A stretch of DNA of 42,942 bases from Marinisporobacter balticus. Its GTDB lineage: Bacteria > Bacillota > Clostridia > Peptostreptococcales > Thermotaleaceae. Below are positions 6,193-15,517 of the stretch, piece by piece. The stretch spans positions 1-42,942 of the forward strand of contig NZ_SLWV01000031.1 of the NCBI RefSeq assembly GCF_004345705.1. Reading direction: 5' to 3'. Position 1 is the stretch's first letter. Every line of letters starts with the position of its first letter. The notes beneath the pieces were generated by a model, which was not told the origin of the DNA, ran no database searches, and worked only from the letters and a program-made list of their open reading frames with translations. Both the position numbers and the translations under genes were made by a program.

Positions 6193-6939
6193 TTATTCCC
6201 CTTTCAAATTTTTATGTATTTCTGCAAGTAAAATTCCAGATGCCCATACAGGCATTGGTTCATCAATCTTCTTTTTCCAGTTTTCTAAATCATTCAATAA
6301 GCCATTTTTGGCTAAATATTCAAGCCCTTGATATTTCCATATGGGTTGAGTAATTTCTTTCGTCTCAGCCGATTCTGACACGCCATAGTATGCTTTGATT
6401 TTCTCGGCTACTGCTTTTGCACTCTCTCTTACAATATTGTTATTAAGAAGCAACTGCTCCTCATGAGGGTTGCTATGGAATCCTCTTTCCAATAGAAGGA
6501 CTACAGGGCATCCAATGTCTTGTGCTACATCAATTACAGTATAATAGTCCTCGCCTTTGTTCTTTTGACTTTCGCGTTCTCTAACACCCTTAAATTTTAT
6601 TCCCATGGAATCAGCAATAGCTTTCCCTATTTCTGCACCTAAAGTCTCGTTAGATAAGTCTACGCTATCAAATATGGTTACACCATTACTTTCTTTTTCC
6701 CATGCATCTGAATGTGCAGATAAGAACATATCCGCTCCTTTTGCCATTTTCCCACGCTCTGTAAGAGATAATGTTTTATCTTCCTTTCTGGTTAAAATTA
6801 CATTGAAATAATCTTTTAGATAATAGTGAAGAAATAAAGCAAATTGCAAATTCCCATCTGCTTCAATATACTTTCCAGAATAACCTCGGTTGGCACGATC
6901 GTTTCCTCCGTGACCTGGATCCACAACTATAGTTTTCAT
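6193..6939 (-). CDS. N-acetylmuramoyl-L-alanine amidase endolysin (Amidase_3)
   Basis: A 248-residue zinc amidase that cleaves the lactam-ether stem from peptidoglycan. Zinc ligands H10 (VDPGHGG), E26 and H76 (SAHSD), and the catalytic E150 (LLLERGFHSN), are all present. The catalytic domain covers about 1-182; the last 55 residues (from ITQPIWKYQG) form a small helical domain, probably for wall or oligomer contacts. No signal peptide, so export depends on the holin. Confidence 0.93.
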   Translation of the reverse strand: MKTIVVDPGHGGNDRANRGYSGKYIEADGNLQFALFLHYYLKDYFNVILTRKEDKTLSLTERGKMAKGADMFLSAHSDAWEKESNGVTIFDSVDLSNETLGAEIGKAIADSMGIKFKGVRERESQKNKGEDYYTVIDVAQDIGCPVVLLLERGFHSNPHEEQLLLNNNIVRESAKAVAEKIKAYYGVSESAETKEITQPIWKYQGLEYLAKNGLLNDLENWKKKIDEPMPVWASGILLAEIHKNLKGE

Positions 6940-6956
6940 TTAAGCATCTCCTTAGA

Positions 6957-7205
6957 CTAGATTAATTTTTGTGCTGCATAAAAAAAGAAACCAACAAAGC
7001 TGGTTCCAGCTACTCCAATCGCCCATTTAATTGTTTTGGTAAGGTCCTCTATTTGTTTACAAAGATTTTGTATTTGAACCTTATATTCCCTGCTGTCCTC
7101 GCTTAATATGTCTAACTGCTTGGCATGTGCATTAAGCCTATTATTGTGCATTTCTAATGTTTCTGCAATCTGTTTATGTTTCTCTTTACACAGAGCTTCA
7201 TTCAT
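6957..7205 (-). CDS. xhlA: XhlA-like haemolysin family membrane protein
   Basis: An 82-residue protein with a long coiled coil (about 5-58) and a C-terminal membrane anchor (from IKWAIGVAGTSFVGFFFY), the XhlA layout. In PBSX, XhlA works with the holin in lysis. Start 7205 has AAAGGAGG 8 bp upstream; a GTG 21 bp further up lies inside that ribosome site and is not favoured. Confidence 0.85.
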   Translation of the reverse strand: MNEALCKEKHKQIAETLEMHNNRLNAHAKQLDILSEDSREYKVQIQNLCKQIEDLTKTIKWAIGVAGTSFVGFFFYAAQKLI

Positions 7206-7253
7206 TCGATTTCCTCCTTTACGCACTAAACATTATTTTTGTGAAGAAGGGCA

Positions 7254-7278
7254 TTAAAAAAACACCCTTCATGGTGTC
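7254..7278 (-). terminator. Terminator-like hairpin in late operon
   Basis: ACACC and GGTGT (7262-7266 with 7273-7277) followed on the minus strand by seven or more T. It sits between the small tail-end ORFs and xhlA and may lower lysis-gene expression. Confidence 0.6.
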
Positions 7279-7388
7279 TACTTATCTTCCTCATATACTT
7301 TTTCTGTTACTGTTTCTTCTGATTGTAAACCTAGCATCTTAAGCATGTTGTTCTTGATTTTCTTCAACATTTCCAGTAGTGCTGCCAT
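7278..7388 (-). CDS. XkdX-position small protein
   Basis: A 36-residue ORF (MAALLEMLKKIKNNMLKMLG...) with a full AAAGGAGG ribosome site. It sits at the XkdX position after the tail-fibre cluster. It overlaps the 3' part of the 40-residue ORF (7339-7461) in another frame, so one ribosome site is read as codons of the other gene. Function unknown. Confidence 0.5.
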   Translation of the reverse strand: MAALLEMLKKIKNNMLKMLGLQSEETVTEKVYEEDK

Positions 7389-7461
7389 CTGCTAACACCT
7401 CCTTTACTTGATTCTTGATACGCTCTAATATTGCTAATGCATCAGCTTTTGTCATTGTCAT
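7339..7461 (-). CDS. Small late protein, translationally coupled
   Basis: A 40-residue ORF (MTMTKADALAILERIKNQV...) whose ATG shares one base with the TAA of the 67-residue gene (TAATG at 7463-7459), typical of coupling. AAGGAGG lies upstream. It is a small helical acidic protein in the fibre-to-lysis gap; role unknown. Confidence 0.55.
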   Translation of the reverse strand: MTMTKADALAILERIKNQVKEVLADGSTTGNVEENQEQHA

Positions 7462-7664
7462 TATTCCTGGATACCTCCTTGTATAAGTGCTTCAACAACA
7501 GTAGTCAAGTCCAAAACGCTTTGTGCAAATGATTTTTTATCTTGCTCTTTTTCAATTTTTAGCTGTTCATTTTCTTCTTTTAATCTTCCCATTTCAGTTC
7601 CAAAAGCTTGAAGAAGTTTTGATTTAGGACCTAAATCATCTACAATTTTATAAGGGTCTAGCAT
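7461..7664 (-). CDS. Coiled-coil small protein after the tail fibre
   Basis: A 67-residue protein with a heptad region at 25-45 (GRLKEENEQLKIEKEQDKK) and a hydrophobic C-terminus. It begins right after the fibre stop with an AGGAGGT ribosome site. Small proteins at this place are often fibre assembly or XkdW-like factors; the function is not established here. Confidence 0.7.
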   Translation of the reverse strand: MLDPYKIVDDLGPKSKLLQAFGTEMGRLKEENEQLKIEKEQDKKSFAQSVLDLTTVVEALIQGGIQE

Positions 7665-7666
7665 CT

Positions 7667-9670
7667 CTAATTACCTCCTAATTGTTTAAGTTGTAGTTCT
7701 AATGAAATAATATCTAATGCATTTGAAAGGATCATGCTTTCATGCCTTGTTAATCTTTCGCTATTTGCTAATGCCATTCTAGTATTGCCGTCCCTTTGTT
7801 CTGCTGCATTGTTAGGTACTTTCAACTCTATCTCTTGGCCCCCATGGTTTTCTAGTTTGTATGGGGCATATACTTCGAAGTTTTCTCCCTCTACTTCCCC
7901 AGCAATAGTAATAGAAAGACTATCTGAAGCTATGGTTATATCATTAAAGCTAATAGGTTCAAATACCTCGCCATGGATCCTATACACTTTTTCTATGTTC
8001 GCTATAGCGAACGGAAATTTAATTCCATCTTTATATTCGTGGACTTTCTTGTGGAATGGTTCAATTTGTATGGTTGTACCTGGGCCATAAGAAACTAATT
8101 GACCATCTACTCTAAAGCCATTTTCACCATTTTCGTAGATGATAGGCTCCGCTAACTGATAAATTAGTTCGAGTCCTGCTAGACCACCTAAATATTTATC
8201 TGCTTGTGCATCTGCTAAAGTTGTGTACTTTCCTTTTTGTATAGCAATACCATATCGAGATGTAGTTGAAGTAAATAATTTCCCAATCATACTAATATTG
8301 TCTACATAAGCACCATACGAATACCCGTCTAATAATGTTTGACCAGATTGAATGGTAGAATTATTATAATCATTACTATCATTTTTTTTATTTATTTGTA
8401 TTATGTCAAAATTAGAAGAGAAGGATGTGTCTAAAGTTAGTATGTCGCTTGCTTGTAAAATATATTTTTCTGTCTCTTTTCGTAAATAATGCTTTCCATC
8501 CCCACCCACAAAAACTTCATCTTTAACACCATTCAGCAATGAGTTCATTGTTTCGATTTCACCAGTTTTGGGATTGATTTTTTGAATGTATAAATTTGAA
8601 TCTGTGTAGGGTTCATATTCGGTTGCAGTTGTGCCTTCTTCCAGTTGTACTAAATCAAGCGTTGTGAATGTAGTAGAAAATCTTATATAAGCACAATTAT
8701 TAGGTGTGTCAAAAACAGAAACTGCAATACTATTAGTTACCCCTCCTATTAAATTTTTATGGTTATCATAAAAATTAACATGCGCAGTACTTGAAGATGC
8801 TTGATTTGATAATCTGTAAGATGTATTACTTTTCACTCTTATGAAATCAAACGTAAACCAACCTGTAGAACCAAGCACGTTTCCATCTTGGGCTAAAAAC
8901 CCACTTATTCGTGAAGCATTCTTATCAAACAAATTCTTCCAAATACTTTTAATTCTCGTACTAACTGTAGATTTAGTGTTGTTCACATAAGAATATTTCT
9001 GTATTAATTTTTCTAAATTTGTTTCAGTTTCATTTGTAATATCATAGATAAATGTTTTGTCGTGGTAATAATTAGAATCAGACACATTATTTCTCCAAGC
9101 CATACCTACTAAGTCTGTTTCTGGTGCAGTAAAAACAAGGTATGAAGATAAATTATTGTTAGTAGGTGTTCCTATTATAGTAGTATCTGATATTATGTTA
9201 CCACCATAAAATCTCAACAAAGTAGCATTGTTTGTTGTTGGAGATAACCAGTCTGTTTTAATCAAATATTTTCTGCCTGATACTAAATTAACTTTTTTTA
9301 CAATCGTTGCTACAGAACCAATTGTAGATATACCACCGTTTAAATCAATTGGAATATTTATTCCAGAAGCAATATTTAATAATGAGTCTTTTGTATTTTG
9401 TGACTCAAATAAATTGGTACAAATTTTCCCTTTTAATCCAACGCTAACTTGCCCTTTAACGGATGATTCTGGAACTGAAATGATTGAATCTGTAGTAGAT
9501 CCTACTGTAGTAAAATCAGGATTCTCAATATTATCGAGTCTATCTCTATCTTCTTTGATAGCTTGATCTACTGCAATCATATTATTTTTTATATCATTGT
9601 CATAACTAAAATTATTATTTTTATCTGTTTCATATGTCAAACTTATATTTGGTGTATTCTCTCTTGCCAT
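7667..9670 (-). CDS. Tail fibre / receptor-binding protein
   Basis: A 667-residue virion protein between the baseplate genes and the lysis genes. The N-terminal 45 residues (MARENTPNISLTYETDKNNN) resemble the conserved baseplate attachment segment of clostridial and bacillus fibres. The middle is rich in strands with repeated carbohydrate-binding-like modules (about 105-230 and 240-355), each with a NLFD or NLFE entry motif. The last 50 residues (RMALANSERLTRHESMILS) are helical and coiled. It should determine host range. Confidence 0.8.
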   Translation of the reverse strand: MARENTPNISLTYETDKNNNFSYDNDIKNNMIAVDQAIKEDRDRLDNIENPDFTTVGSTTDSIISVPESSVKGQVSVGLKGKICTNLFESQNTKDSLLNIASGINIPIDLNGGISTIGSVATIVKKVNLVSGRKYLIKTDWLSPTTNNATLLRFYGGNIISDTTIIGTPTNNNLSSYLVFTAPETDLVGMAWRNNVSDSNYYHDKTFIYDITNETETNLEKLIQKYSYVNNTKSTVSTRIKSIWKNLFDKNASRISGFLAQDGNVLGSTGWFTFDFIRVKSNTSYRLSNQASSSTAHVNFYDNHKNLIGGVTNSIAVSVFDTPNNCAYIRFSTTFTTLDLVQLEEGTTATEYEPYTDSNLYIQKINPKTGEIETMNSLLNGVKDEVFVGGDGKHYLRKETEKYILQASDILTLDTSFSSNFDIIQINKKNDSNDYNNSTIQSGQTLLDGYSYGAYVDNISMIGKLFTSTTSRYGIAIQKGKYTTLADAQADKYLGGLAGLELIYQLAEPIIYENGENGFRVDGQLVSYGPGTTIQIEPFHKKVHEYKDGIKFPFAIANIEKVYRIHGEVFEPISFNDITIASDSLSITIAGEVEGENFEVYAPYKLENHGGQEIELKVPNNAAEQRDGNTRMALANSERLTRHESMILSNALDIISLELQLKQLGGN

Positions 9671-9681
9671 ATAACCACCTC

Positions 9682-10218
9682 CTATTGATAATTTTCAAAG
9701 TCATTGAGTGTCATAGTGTCTAAATCTGCAATTCTAATCTTCTCCATTTCAGATATAACAAGATATTTGAATCTGTATAGTGATTGCAGATGAGCTGGTT
9801 TAATTTCTTCTATTGCTGCTTTAAGATCATCAAGGTTTGGGGGTATACCATTAACATCTACAAATCGAACTACAAAACTATAGTTAGGATTATCCTCTGT
9901 AACCTCAATTGCTCCGTTTATATAACTCTCAGCAACGTTTTTCATAAGCTCTACTGTAATTGTTCCTTGACCTCTTAATTTTGATTTTATGACCGACCTT
10001 CTATATTCATCAGGCTTAGTATTGTTAATAGGAATACCAAGATCTTTTTCCCATCTATCAAGGCTTGTATCAGCTAAATCTACAAAGAATTGATTTAATG
10101 TATTATTTAACTTGTCTTTGAATAATTGTAGTTCTTGATTTTCTGCATTTGTTATATTAGCCATTACTGTACTAGTGCGATAATACTTCGGAAGATGATT
10201 TAATAATTCATTAGACAT
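9682..10218 (-). CDS. Tail protein, YmfQ/XkdU-like (DUF2313)
   Basis: About 178 residues, in the position and with the pattern of YmfQ/XkdU-like baseplate proteins (N-terminal LLNHLPKYYR, then LDRWEKDLGI, then IEEIKPAHLQSL). It would close the baseplate periphery with the J protein. Start 10218 is used because AGGTGGTG stands 7 bp upstream; it overlaps the end of the J gene by 8 bp. Confidence 0.85.
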   Translation of the reverse strand: MSNELLNHLPKYYRTSTVMANITNAENQELQLFKDKLNNTLNQFFVDLADTSLDRWEKDLGIPINNTKPDEYRRSVIKSKLRGQGTITVELMKNVAESYINGAIEVTEDNPNYSFVVRFVDVNGIPPNLDDLKAAIEEIKPAHLQSLYRFKYLVISEMEKIRIADLDTMTLNDFENYQ

Positions 10219-11254
10219 TTGATACACCACCTAAAATAGCAACCTCTGTATCAGCTATAGTTATGTTACTATTCCCACCATTCAAAGTCATATTTGAATA
10301 GTCTAGTACGCCTTGACTATCTAAAATAATACTTCCAACTTTTGCATAAGATACATAAGTTTCTACAAATGCTATTTCTTTCAGATACGCTGTTACGTTG
10401 TTTTCTATATTTATTATTACATCTGATTCTGTGTAGTTGTTAGTATCAATAGTCAATGTAACACTAATATTAATTGGTAACTCTGTAGCTGATTCAACAG
10501 TCACAGTAGCACCAATAGGTCGTACTTCTTCTATATAGTCAAATACATCTGTTACAAGTTGACTATCTACTCCAGTTTTATTACTGTCTATAATTACAGC
10601 TTTCACTGTGCCAGGGCCACTCGCAAGTGAAAATATTTTTGCATCCCCTACCCCTGTAACTTCTTTAGCCCAATTTCTGTAGTGATACTTATTACCTGAA
10701 GTTGCTGGAGTTCTTATTTTATCAAAATATCTCTGTTTTAGTTCTTCGTCAGTTTCTCCAGCATATCCATTTGTGACTGTATTAGCATTAGTGACACTTG
10801 TTAAACCTGCAATTGTAACGGGAAAATATATGATAGTATTAGCTGGTACATTCCCTATTGTCCCAGATTGTTCACATTCAACTAATACATCTAATATTCC
10901 TGATACATCTATTGTCTTAGTTTCTTTCACAGTAAAATTAACTGTATCACTTGCTACCAAATTTCCTTCTGTTATTATTGCACCTTCTGACCCTGTTATC
11001 GTTACCGTTGTAGTAGCTTTTGTAGCTGACTTTCTATTTAGCCCCTGCTCTGCTACCTTTAAATCTAAATATTCATCTGTAGCAGTTTCAACAAAACCTT
11101 TGTTTAGTATTGATTCTTGCTCTTTGTATGCATCTTCTAATTCTATTGAAACTGGTTTGGTCGCATCATAAAAAAAAGATCCTTCCGATTTATCGTAAGA
11201 AGCATCTATCTTTTGAAGCATCCTATTTTGTATCGTATCTCTATCGTCTGACAT
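10211..11254 (-). CDS. Baseplate J family protein (XkdT-like)
   Basis: A 347-residue contractile-tail wedge protein. It shows the typical J order: N-terminal DxxEGS segment (IDASYDKSEGSFFYDA), EYLDLKVAEQGLNRKSAT, then GYAGETDEELKQRYFDKI and the SGNKYHYRNWAKEVTGVGDAKI block. It abuts the DUF2634 gene upstream and overlaps the next gene. Confidence 0.93.
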   Translation of the reverse strand: MSDDRDTIQNRMLQKIDASYDKSEGSFFYDATKPVSIELEDAYKEQESILNKGFVETATDEYLDLKVAEQGLNRKSATKATTTVTITGSEGAIITEGNLVASDTVNFTVKETKTIDVSGILDVLVECEQSGTIGNVPANTIIYFPVTIAGLTSVTNANTVTNGYAGETDEELKQRYFDKIRTPATSGNKYHYRNWAKEVTGVGDAKIFSLASGPGTVKAVIIDSNKTGVDSQLVTDVFDYIEEVRPIGATVTVESATELPINISVTLTIDTNNYTESDVIINIENNVTAYLKEIAFVETYVSYAKVGSIILDSQGVLDYSNMTLNGGNSNITIADTEVAILGGVSNV

Positions 11255-11686
11255 CTATATATTCACCTCCGTATTGACAGTATTTCCATCAACCAGATTA
11301 ACTTTGAAGCTTATCTTTAGCTTTGAACCATCTTGTTCTGCAATTAAGTTTGATATATCACTTACCATTGGATGTTTAATTACTGATTCTCTGATTTCTC
11401 GCTTTAATTCACTTTCTACGAACTGTCTAGGCAATGTTTGCCCTATTAGGTCCTCTAATGCCACACCATAATCTACATTTTTGTATATCTCAAACCTAAA
11501 TTTTTCAGTCCTTAAAACTTTCTCTATCCATACCTTTAGAGCTTCAATATCCTCTACATTAACTAATCTGCCATCCTGGAGTATGAAATCTCCCTTATCA
11601 AAGTCAAATAAAAAAGACTTACCTAAATTTGTAGTCTCTGCACTTTTTTGCGTATCAATTTCTGTATTAGCTATATCTGGAAACAT
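11255..11686 (-). CDS. Baseplate wedge protein, DUF2634 (XkdS-like)
   Basis: 143 residues with the gp25-like pattern: FDFDKGDFILQDGRLVNVED, then ALKVWIEKVLRTEKFRFEIY and NVDYGVALEDLIG. It initiates the sheath in contractile systems. Its ATG overlaps the stop of the preceding gene by one base. Confidence 0.9.
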   Translation of the reverse strand: MFPDIANTEIDTQKSAETTNLGKSFLFDFDKGDFILQDGRLVNVEDIEALKVWIEKVLRTEKFRFEIYKNVDYGVALEDLIGQTLPRQFVESELKREIRESVIKHPMVSDISNLIAEQDGSKLKISFKVNLVDGNTVNTEVNI

Positions 11687-12099
11687 TATAATACCACCGC
11701 CTTATCTACAAGGAAATACAATTGTTCATTTGTAGCAGGTATTAATATAACTTTATCGCCTTTTTTCAATGTGTCTGTATATGTCATAGTTCCTGTAATG
11801 GTTGTTTTTGCGTTTTCTTTCCCAGTAACTACTGTGTATGTTTGTGGTGTGCTCAATTTCAATGTAATGGATCCACTTTCATCAGTAGTGGATATATTGC
11901 CATTGATGTTAATCTCTCTGCTGTATTCATACAAAACATGAGCTGCTATCACAAGATTATCTTTTGTAAGTATTATTTTTTCTCCTAATTTAACTTGTAT
12001 ATTAGGTGGTGGAGATATTACTTCTCCTACTTGTGGCCCCATATAGATTTTATTCTCCCTATCTTTAAACAATTTAGCCAGTTCGGTTACTCCATCCAA
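11686..12099 (-). CDS. Baseplate protein, DUF2577 (XkdR-like)
   Basis: 137 residues. The conserved core GEVISPPPNIQVKLGEKIILTKDNL identifies the DUF2577 family. In PBSX-type phages it lies between the XkdQ hub and XkdS, as here, and is taken as a hub or OB-fold spike component. Stop and start codons touch those of both neighbours. Confidence 0.87.
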   Translation of the reverse strand: MDGVTELAKLFKDRENKIYMGPQVGEVISPPPNIQVKLGEKIILTKDNLVIAAHVLYEYSREININGNISTTDESGSITLKLSTPQTYTVVTGKENAKTTITGTMTYTDTLKKGDKVILIPATNEQLYFLVDKAVVL

Positions 12100-13086
12100 C
12101 TATATTCCCCCTAAATTTAGTGTCATTTTATGGATACCATTGCTAAGACTATGGGTACAGGATTTAATTCTATATTGACCGTTCATGCCTGTGATAGGTT
12201 CCACAATATTAAGTATCCTTCCAGATCTTACTTCATCATTTCCTATTGTTTCTATACTATTATCTTCAAATATTCTATTTAAATCTTTTAGAAGTGTTTG
12301 AGCAATGCTCCTTGCCTGAGCAATATCTTTTTCATCGATACTTTGTACATCTTGGAGAAGTCCGTATTGTTTTACAGAATTATCGTCTTTTTCTTCACCT
12401 GCAACTCTCATTGAATCTTTATTGTTAGCCACTACGATTATGCTATTTTTCATTTCTTCTATTGACCTTCGCCTTGTAGGATTGCTTATAGCACTTGTAA
12501 TATCGTTAGTAGAAAGATTATCAGCTAATTTAAAAGTAGCCTGGATAACTAAATCTGTTTGCTTTTCTATATACAACTTTCCTGCTCTCATTTCAAGTCG
12601 ATATTTTTGTCCAGTTTCATTGATTGCCTGTTGCAGTATGTCTTTTATAATGTCACTTATAACTTTATCATGATATATGTAACTAACTACAGTTGACATA
12701 CTTGTTATATTTCCTATTGGTACACTAAAATCATTTAGAAGCTGAGTAATGGCATTAGAAGCTGAAACTTTATTAAACTGATATATGCCCTTAGATTTGT
12801 TAAGATAGAAGGCATAATCAAAAGCTATGTAATGTCTTGAAAATTCCCCATTTATTTCTTCTGTAATTATAACGCCTCTAAATATTTCTAAACCATTATT
12901 TATAAGCACTACTATATTTCCAATATCTAATACATCCTTAGGGAAATAAATTATATCATTATAAGCTATATCAAAGTCTAATTGAACTCCGAGAGTATCC
13001 TCACTGCTGGACCAACTAAGAGAACCTACCATACCTGAGATATTCTTGACTGTGCCATCAACATTATATAATACTACCTCATGCAC
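12100..13086 (-). CDS. Baseplate hub protein, XkdQ-like
   Basis: 328 residues, related to gp27/late-control D hub proteins. It shows early FRGVIITEEINGEFSRHYIAFDYAFYLNKS and the YQFNKVSASNAITQLL motif, and ends in a strand-rich segment with RSGRILNIVEPITGMNGQYRIKS. Likely a trimer that connects tail tube and spike. Confidence 0.9.
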   Translation of the reverse strand: MHEVVLYNVDGTVKNISGMVGSLSWSSSEDTLGVQLDFDIAYNDIIYFPKDVLDIGNIVVLINNGLEIFRGVIITEEINGEFSRHYIAFDYAFYLNKSKGIYQFNKVSASNAITQLLNDFSVPIGNITSMSTVVSYIYHDKVISDIIKDILQQAINETGQKYRLEMRAGKLYIEKQTDLVIQATFKLADNLSTNDITSAISNPTRRRSIEEMKNSIIVVANNKDSMRVAGEEKDDNSVKQYGLLQDVQSIDEKDIAQARSIAQTLLKDLNRIFEDNSIETIGNDEVRSGRILNIVEPITGMNGQYRIKSCTHSLSNGIHKMTLNLGGI

Positions 13087-13506
13087 TTAATTCACCCCCA
13101 CAAACCTAAATTCCTTAAGTGTTAGTGAATATACAACATCTCCTGCTTTGTCATATCCATAATTAAAACTATCAATCGTCATAGCAAGATTAACAATTTC
13201 TCCACCATCTTTATTTATTATTACAACTCTTATAGGCACTCTCCTGTCAACCCATTGCAATATTATCTCTACAAATTCATCACCAGTATATTTTTTAGAT
13301 TTAGCAAACTCATATTCTTTGTTAGGGAAGAAGGTTTCTAAAGTAAATGATTTAAGTCCTTTATTTCCAATTATATTCAGATCACCTTGAGATACAGTGT
13401 TAAAGGTTTCGTTATTATTTGAAAACTCAATCTGAAAAGATGCTGGTATTATAGGAAGCTGAATGACCTGTTCCCTGTTGTTAATGCTTAGAAATATATC
13501 CACCAT
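13087..13506 (-). CDS. Tail assembly protein, XkdP-like without LysM
   Basis: 139 residues matching the N-terminal part of XkdP (QLPIIPASFQIEFSNNNETF, GLKSFTLETFFPNK, and ending YSLTLKEFRFVGV). Usual XkdP proteins continue into a peptidoglycan-binding LysM domain; this one stops just after the conserved domain, so the wall-binding part is missing or provided elsewhere. Confidence 0.85.
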   Translation of the reverse strand: MVDIFLSINNREQVIQLPIIPASFQIEFSNNNETFNTVSQGDLNIIGNKGLKSFTLETFFPNKEYEFAKSKKYTGDEFVEIILQWVDRRVPIRVVIINKDGGEIVNLAMTIDSFNYGYDKAGDVVYSLTLKEFRFVGVN

Positions 13507-13514
13507 ACCACTCC

Positions 13515-15476
13515 TTAACTATTTGCTAATGCTAGCTTAATTTTAGGTACTAATTGATTTGCCACTTCATCTACTGTCATATTAGATCCGTTTATGTTTA
13601 TAACAATGTCACCACTTTTTCTATTTTTTATTTCTCTTAATACTTGAATAATTTCTTGTAACAATTTTAACAAACCTTCTAGTCCAGATATATTTTGTGT
13701 GTTATTGATTATTTTCTCTGATTTATCAGCTGGTATAACTTGTGAGCCGTTTGGAAGATTCACAATTTCTCCTCCACGCTCATTGATCCTTGCTAGACCC
13801 CCATCAAAATATGAAGTTCCAAGTGCAAACTTAGGTATTTTAGGAATACTTATACCAAATTCTTTACCGCCAAATTCAGGAACCCAGTCAGGAATTTCAA
13901 CTTTGATAGAATTTACTCCACTTATTACTTTATTAATTCCACCTATAAAAAAGTTTATGAATGACTTAAACCCTGTCTTTACACCCTCCCATATGCCTAT
14001 AAAAAAATCACCAATAGGACTAAGTGCAGCTTTAATTCCTTCCCAAAGTTGCCCAGCCTTTTCTTTTATAGTATCCCAATTTTTATATAGAGCCACACCA
14101 ATTGCGATTAATGCTCCAATACCAATAGCTAACCAGCCAATAGGGCTTATAGCCATTACTGTATTCAATGCCCCTTGTGCTAAAGCAAGTCCATTAGTTA
14201 ATCCTGTAGCAATCAATGTTGGTACTTTTAAAGCAAGCATTGCCAATTTGTATGTTCCAATCGCTCCTGCTATACCAAGTATCAATGGTTCTAAAGTACC
14301 CCAATTATCATTCACAAAATTATATAAATCAGTAGCTTTGTCAACTACACCCAATATTCCTTCGGTTATAGCTGGAAGTGCTGTATCTTTAAACCAACTA
14401 ATACCTTCATTTTGAAAAGCACTCACAAATTTTTCTTTTAAACCAGTTAACTTTTTACCTATATCATTGAGTACGCCTTTCACCTTGTCTAAAGTCGGTC
14501 TATTTTCATCTATAACCCCTTTGATTTTAGTCCATGCATCTACGCCCCATTGCTTTATGCCTTTCATTTTTTCTTTTACAGTATCTATGATACTACCGAT
14601 TTTCCCAAACGCCTGTATTCCTTTATCTATAGCTCTTGTAACAAAGGCTTGTATTCCAGGTATCTTTTTAAAAAACCAATTTGCTAATTTAGCTTGTAGT
14701 GGAAGAATTTTCTTTCCTACTTCTTCCTTGTAGTCACCCCATGCATTTTTCATCTGTTGAATCTTCCCTTGATCTGTTTCTGCAATGGCTTTGTTTACTC
14801 CACCTACATTCATTTCTAAAACTTCGGCTAATGTTGCCGCCTTTTGTGTTTCAGTACCATACTTCAAAATTTTCTCTTGAGCTTTCGTGAAATTAATACC
14901 AGCCCTACTTAATGCTCCTACCTGACCATTCATAACTTTGCCGATCATATTACCTATAGTCACTGAATCTTGCTGTGTAGCATTAAGTCCTTTTTGTTGA
15001 GCAATTAAATCATTCATGCCTGGCATCAACTTTTTAAGTGTTGCTTCTTGCAATTGATAGGTTGCTAATTGCTGTACTCCTGATATTGCTACTTCATCAC
15101 CTATAACTCCTACATTTTGCAATTCGCTAGCATATTTCATGACACTTCTAGCATTTTTTTCTGTCATGCCTTTAGTGTTTTTCATAACTGCAATCAATTT
15201 TGTTTCAGCATCTATCTGAGCCTTTGCAGCTTCAACACTCTCGCTAATACCATTGGATAATGCTCTAAATCCTATATATACACCAGCTAAACCTATTGCA
15301 CTTTTAGCAATACTAGAAAAGCTTGAAGTTACGTTTCTTTTAAACCTTCTGACTTGATTACTACTATGTTTTAATCTTCTGTTGAATCCATTAACTCCAC
15401 CAGATGCTTTCTTCATGTTTGAAGTAAAATTTTTATCTTTTAGAGTTAATATTGCTTTTATGCTTTTAGATGCCAC
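13515..15476 (-). CDS. Tail tape measure protein
   Basis: 653 residues. Features are a basic N-terminus, helical segments with TMP-family AETDQGKIQQMKNAWGDYKEEVG, a hydrophobic stretch (about 395-465) and a C-terminal segment with FALGTSYFDGGLARINERGGEIV. Taking the usual 1.5 angstrom per residue it predicts a tail of about 100 nm. It follows the frameshifted chaperone and a hairpin at 15493-15517. Confidence 0.93.
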   Translation of the reverse strand: MASKSIKAILTLKDKNFTSNMKKASGGVNGFNRRLKHSSNQVRRFKRNVTSSFSSIAKSAIGLAGVYIGFRALSNGISESVEAAKAQIDAETKLIAVMKNTKGMTEKNARSVMKYASELQNVGVIGDEVAISGVQQLATYQLQEATLKKLMPGMNDLIAQQKGLNATQQDSVTIGNMIGKVMNGQVGALSRAGINFTKAQEKILKYGTETQKAATLAEVLEMNVGGVNKAIAETDQGKIQQMKNAWGDYKEEVGKKILPLQAKLANWFFKKIPGIQAFVTRAIDKGIQAFGKIGSIIDTVKEKMKGIKQWGVDAWTKIKGVIDENRPTLDKVKGVLNDIGKKLTGLKEKFVSAFQNEGISWFKDTALPAITEGILGVVDKATDLYNFVNDNWGTLEPLILGIAGAIGTYKLAMLALKVPTLIATGLTNGLALAQGALNTVMAISPIGWLAIGIGALIAIGVALYKNWDTIKEKAGQLWEGIKAALSPIGDFFIGIWEGVKTGFKSFINFFIGGINKVISGVNSIKVEIPDWVPEFGGKEFGISIPKIPKFALGTSYFDGGLARINERGGEIVNLPNGSQVIPADKSEKIINNTQNISGLEGLLKLLQEIIQVLREIKNRKSGDIVININGSNMTVDEVANQLVPKIKLALANS

Positions 15477-15492
15477 TTTTCCACCACCTAAA

Positions 15493-15517
15493 AAGGCAAG
15501 GACTATGTCCCCGCCTT
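15493..15517 (-). terminator. Hairpin between tail chaperone and tape measure
   Basis: An 11-bp stem with two G-U pairs (15493-15503 with 15507-15517) and a 3-nt loop, followed on the minus strand by five T. It contains the stop codon of the frameshifted chaperone, so ribosomes reaching that stop would melt it. A partial terminator or RNA spacer is possible. Confidence 0.6.

Noticed and set aside
13699..14415. 238-residue plus-strand ORF in the tape measure gene
   Set aside because: Exact antisense shadow; no ribosome site.
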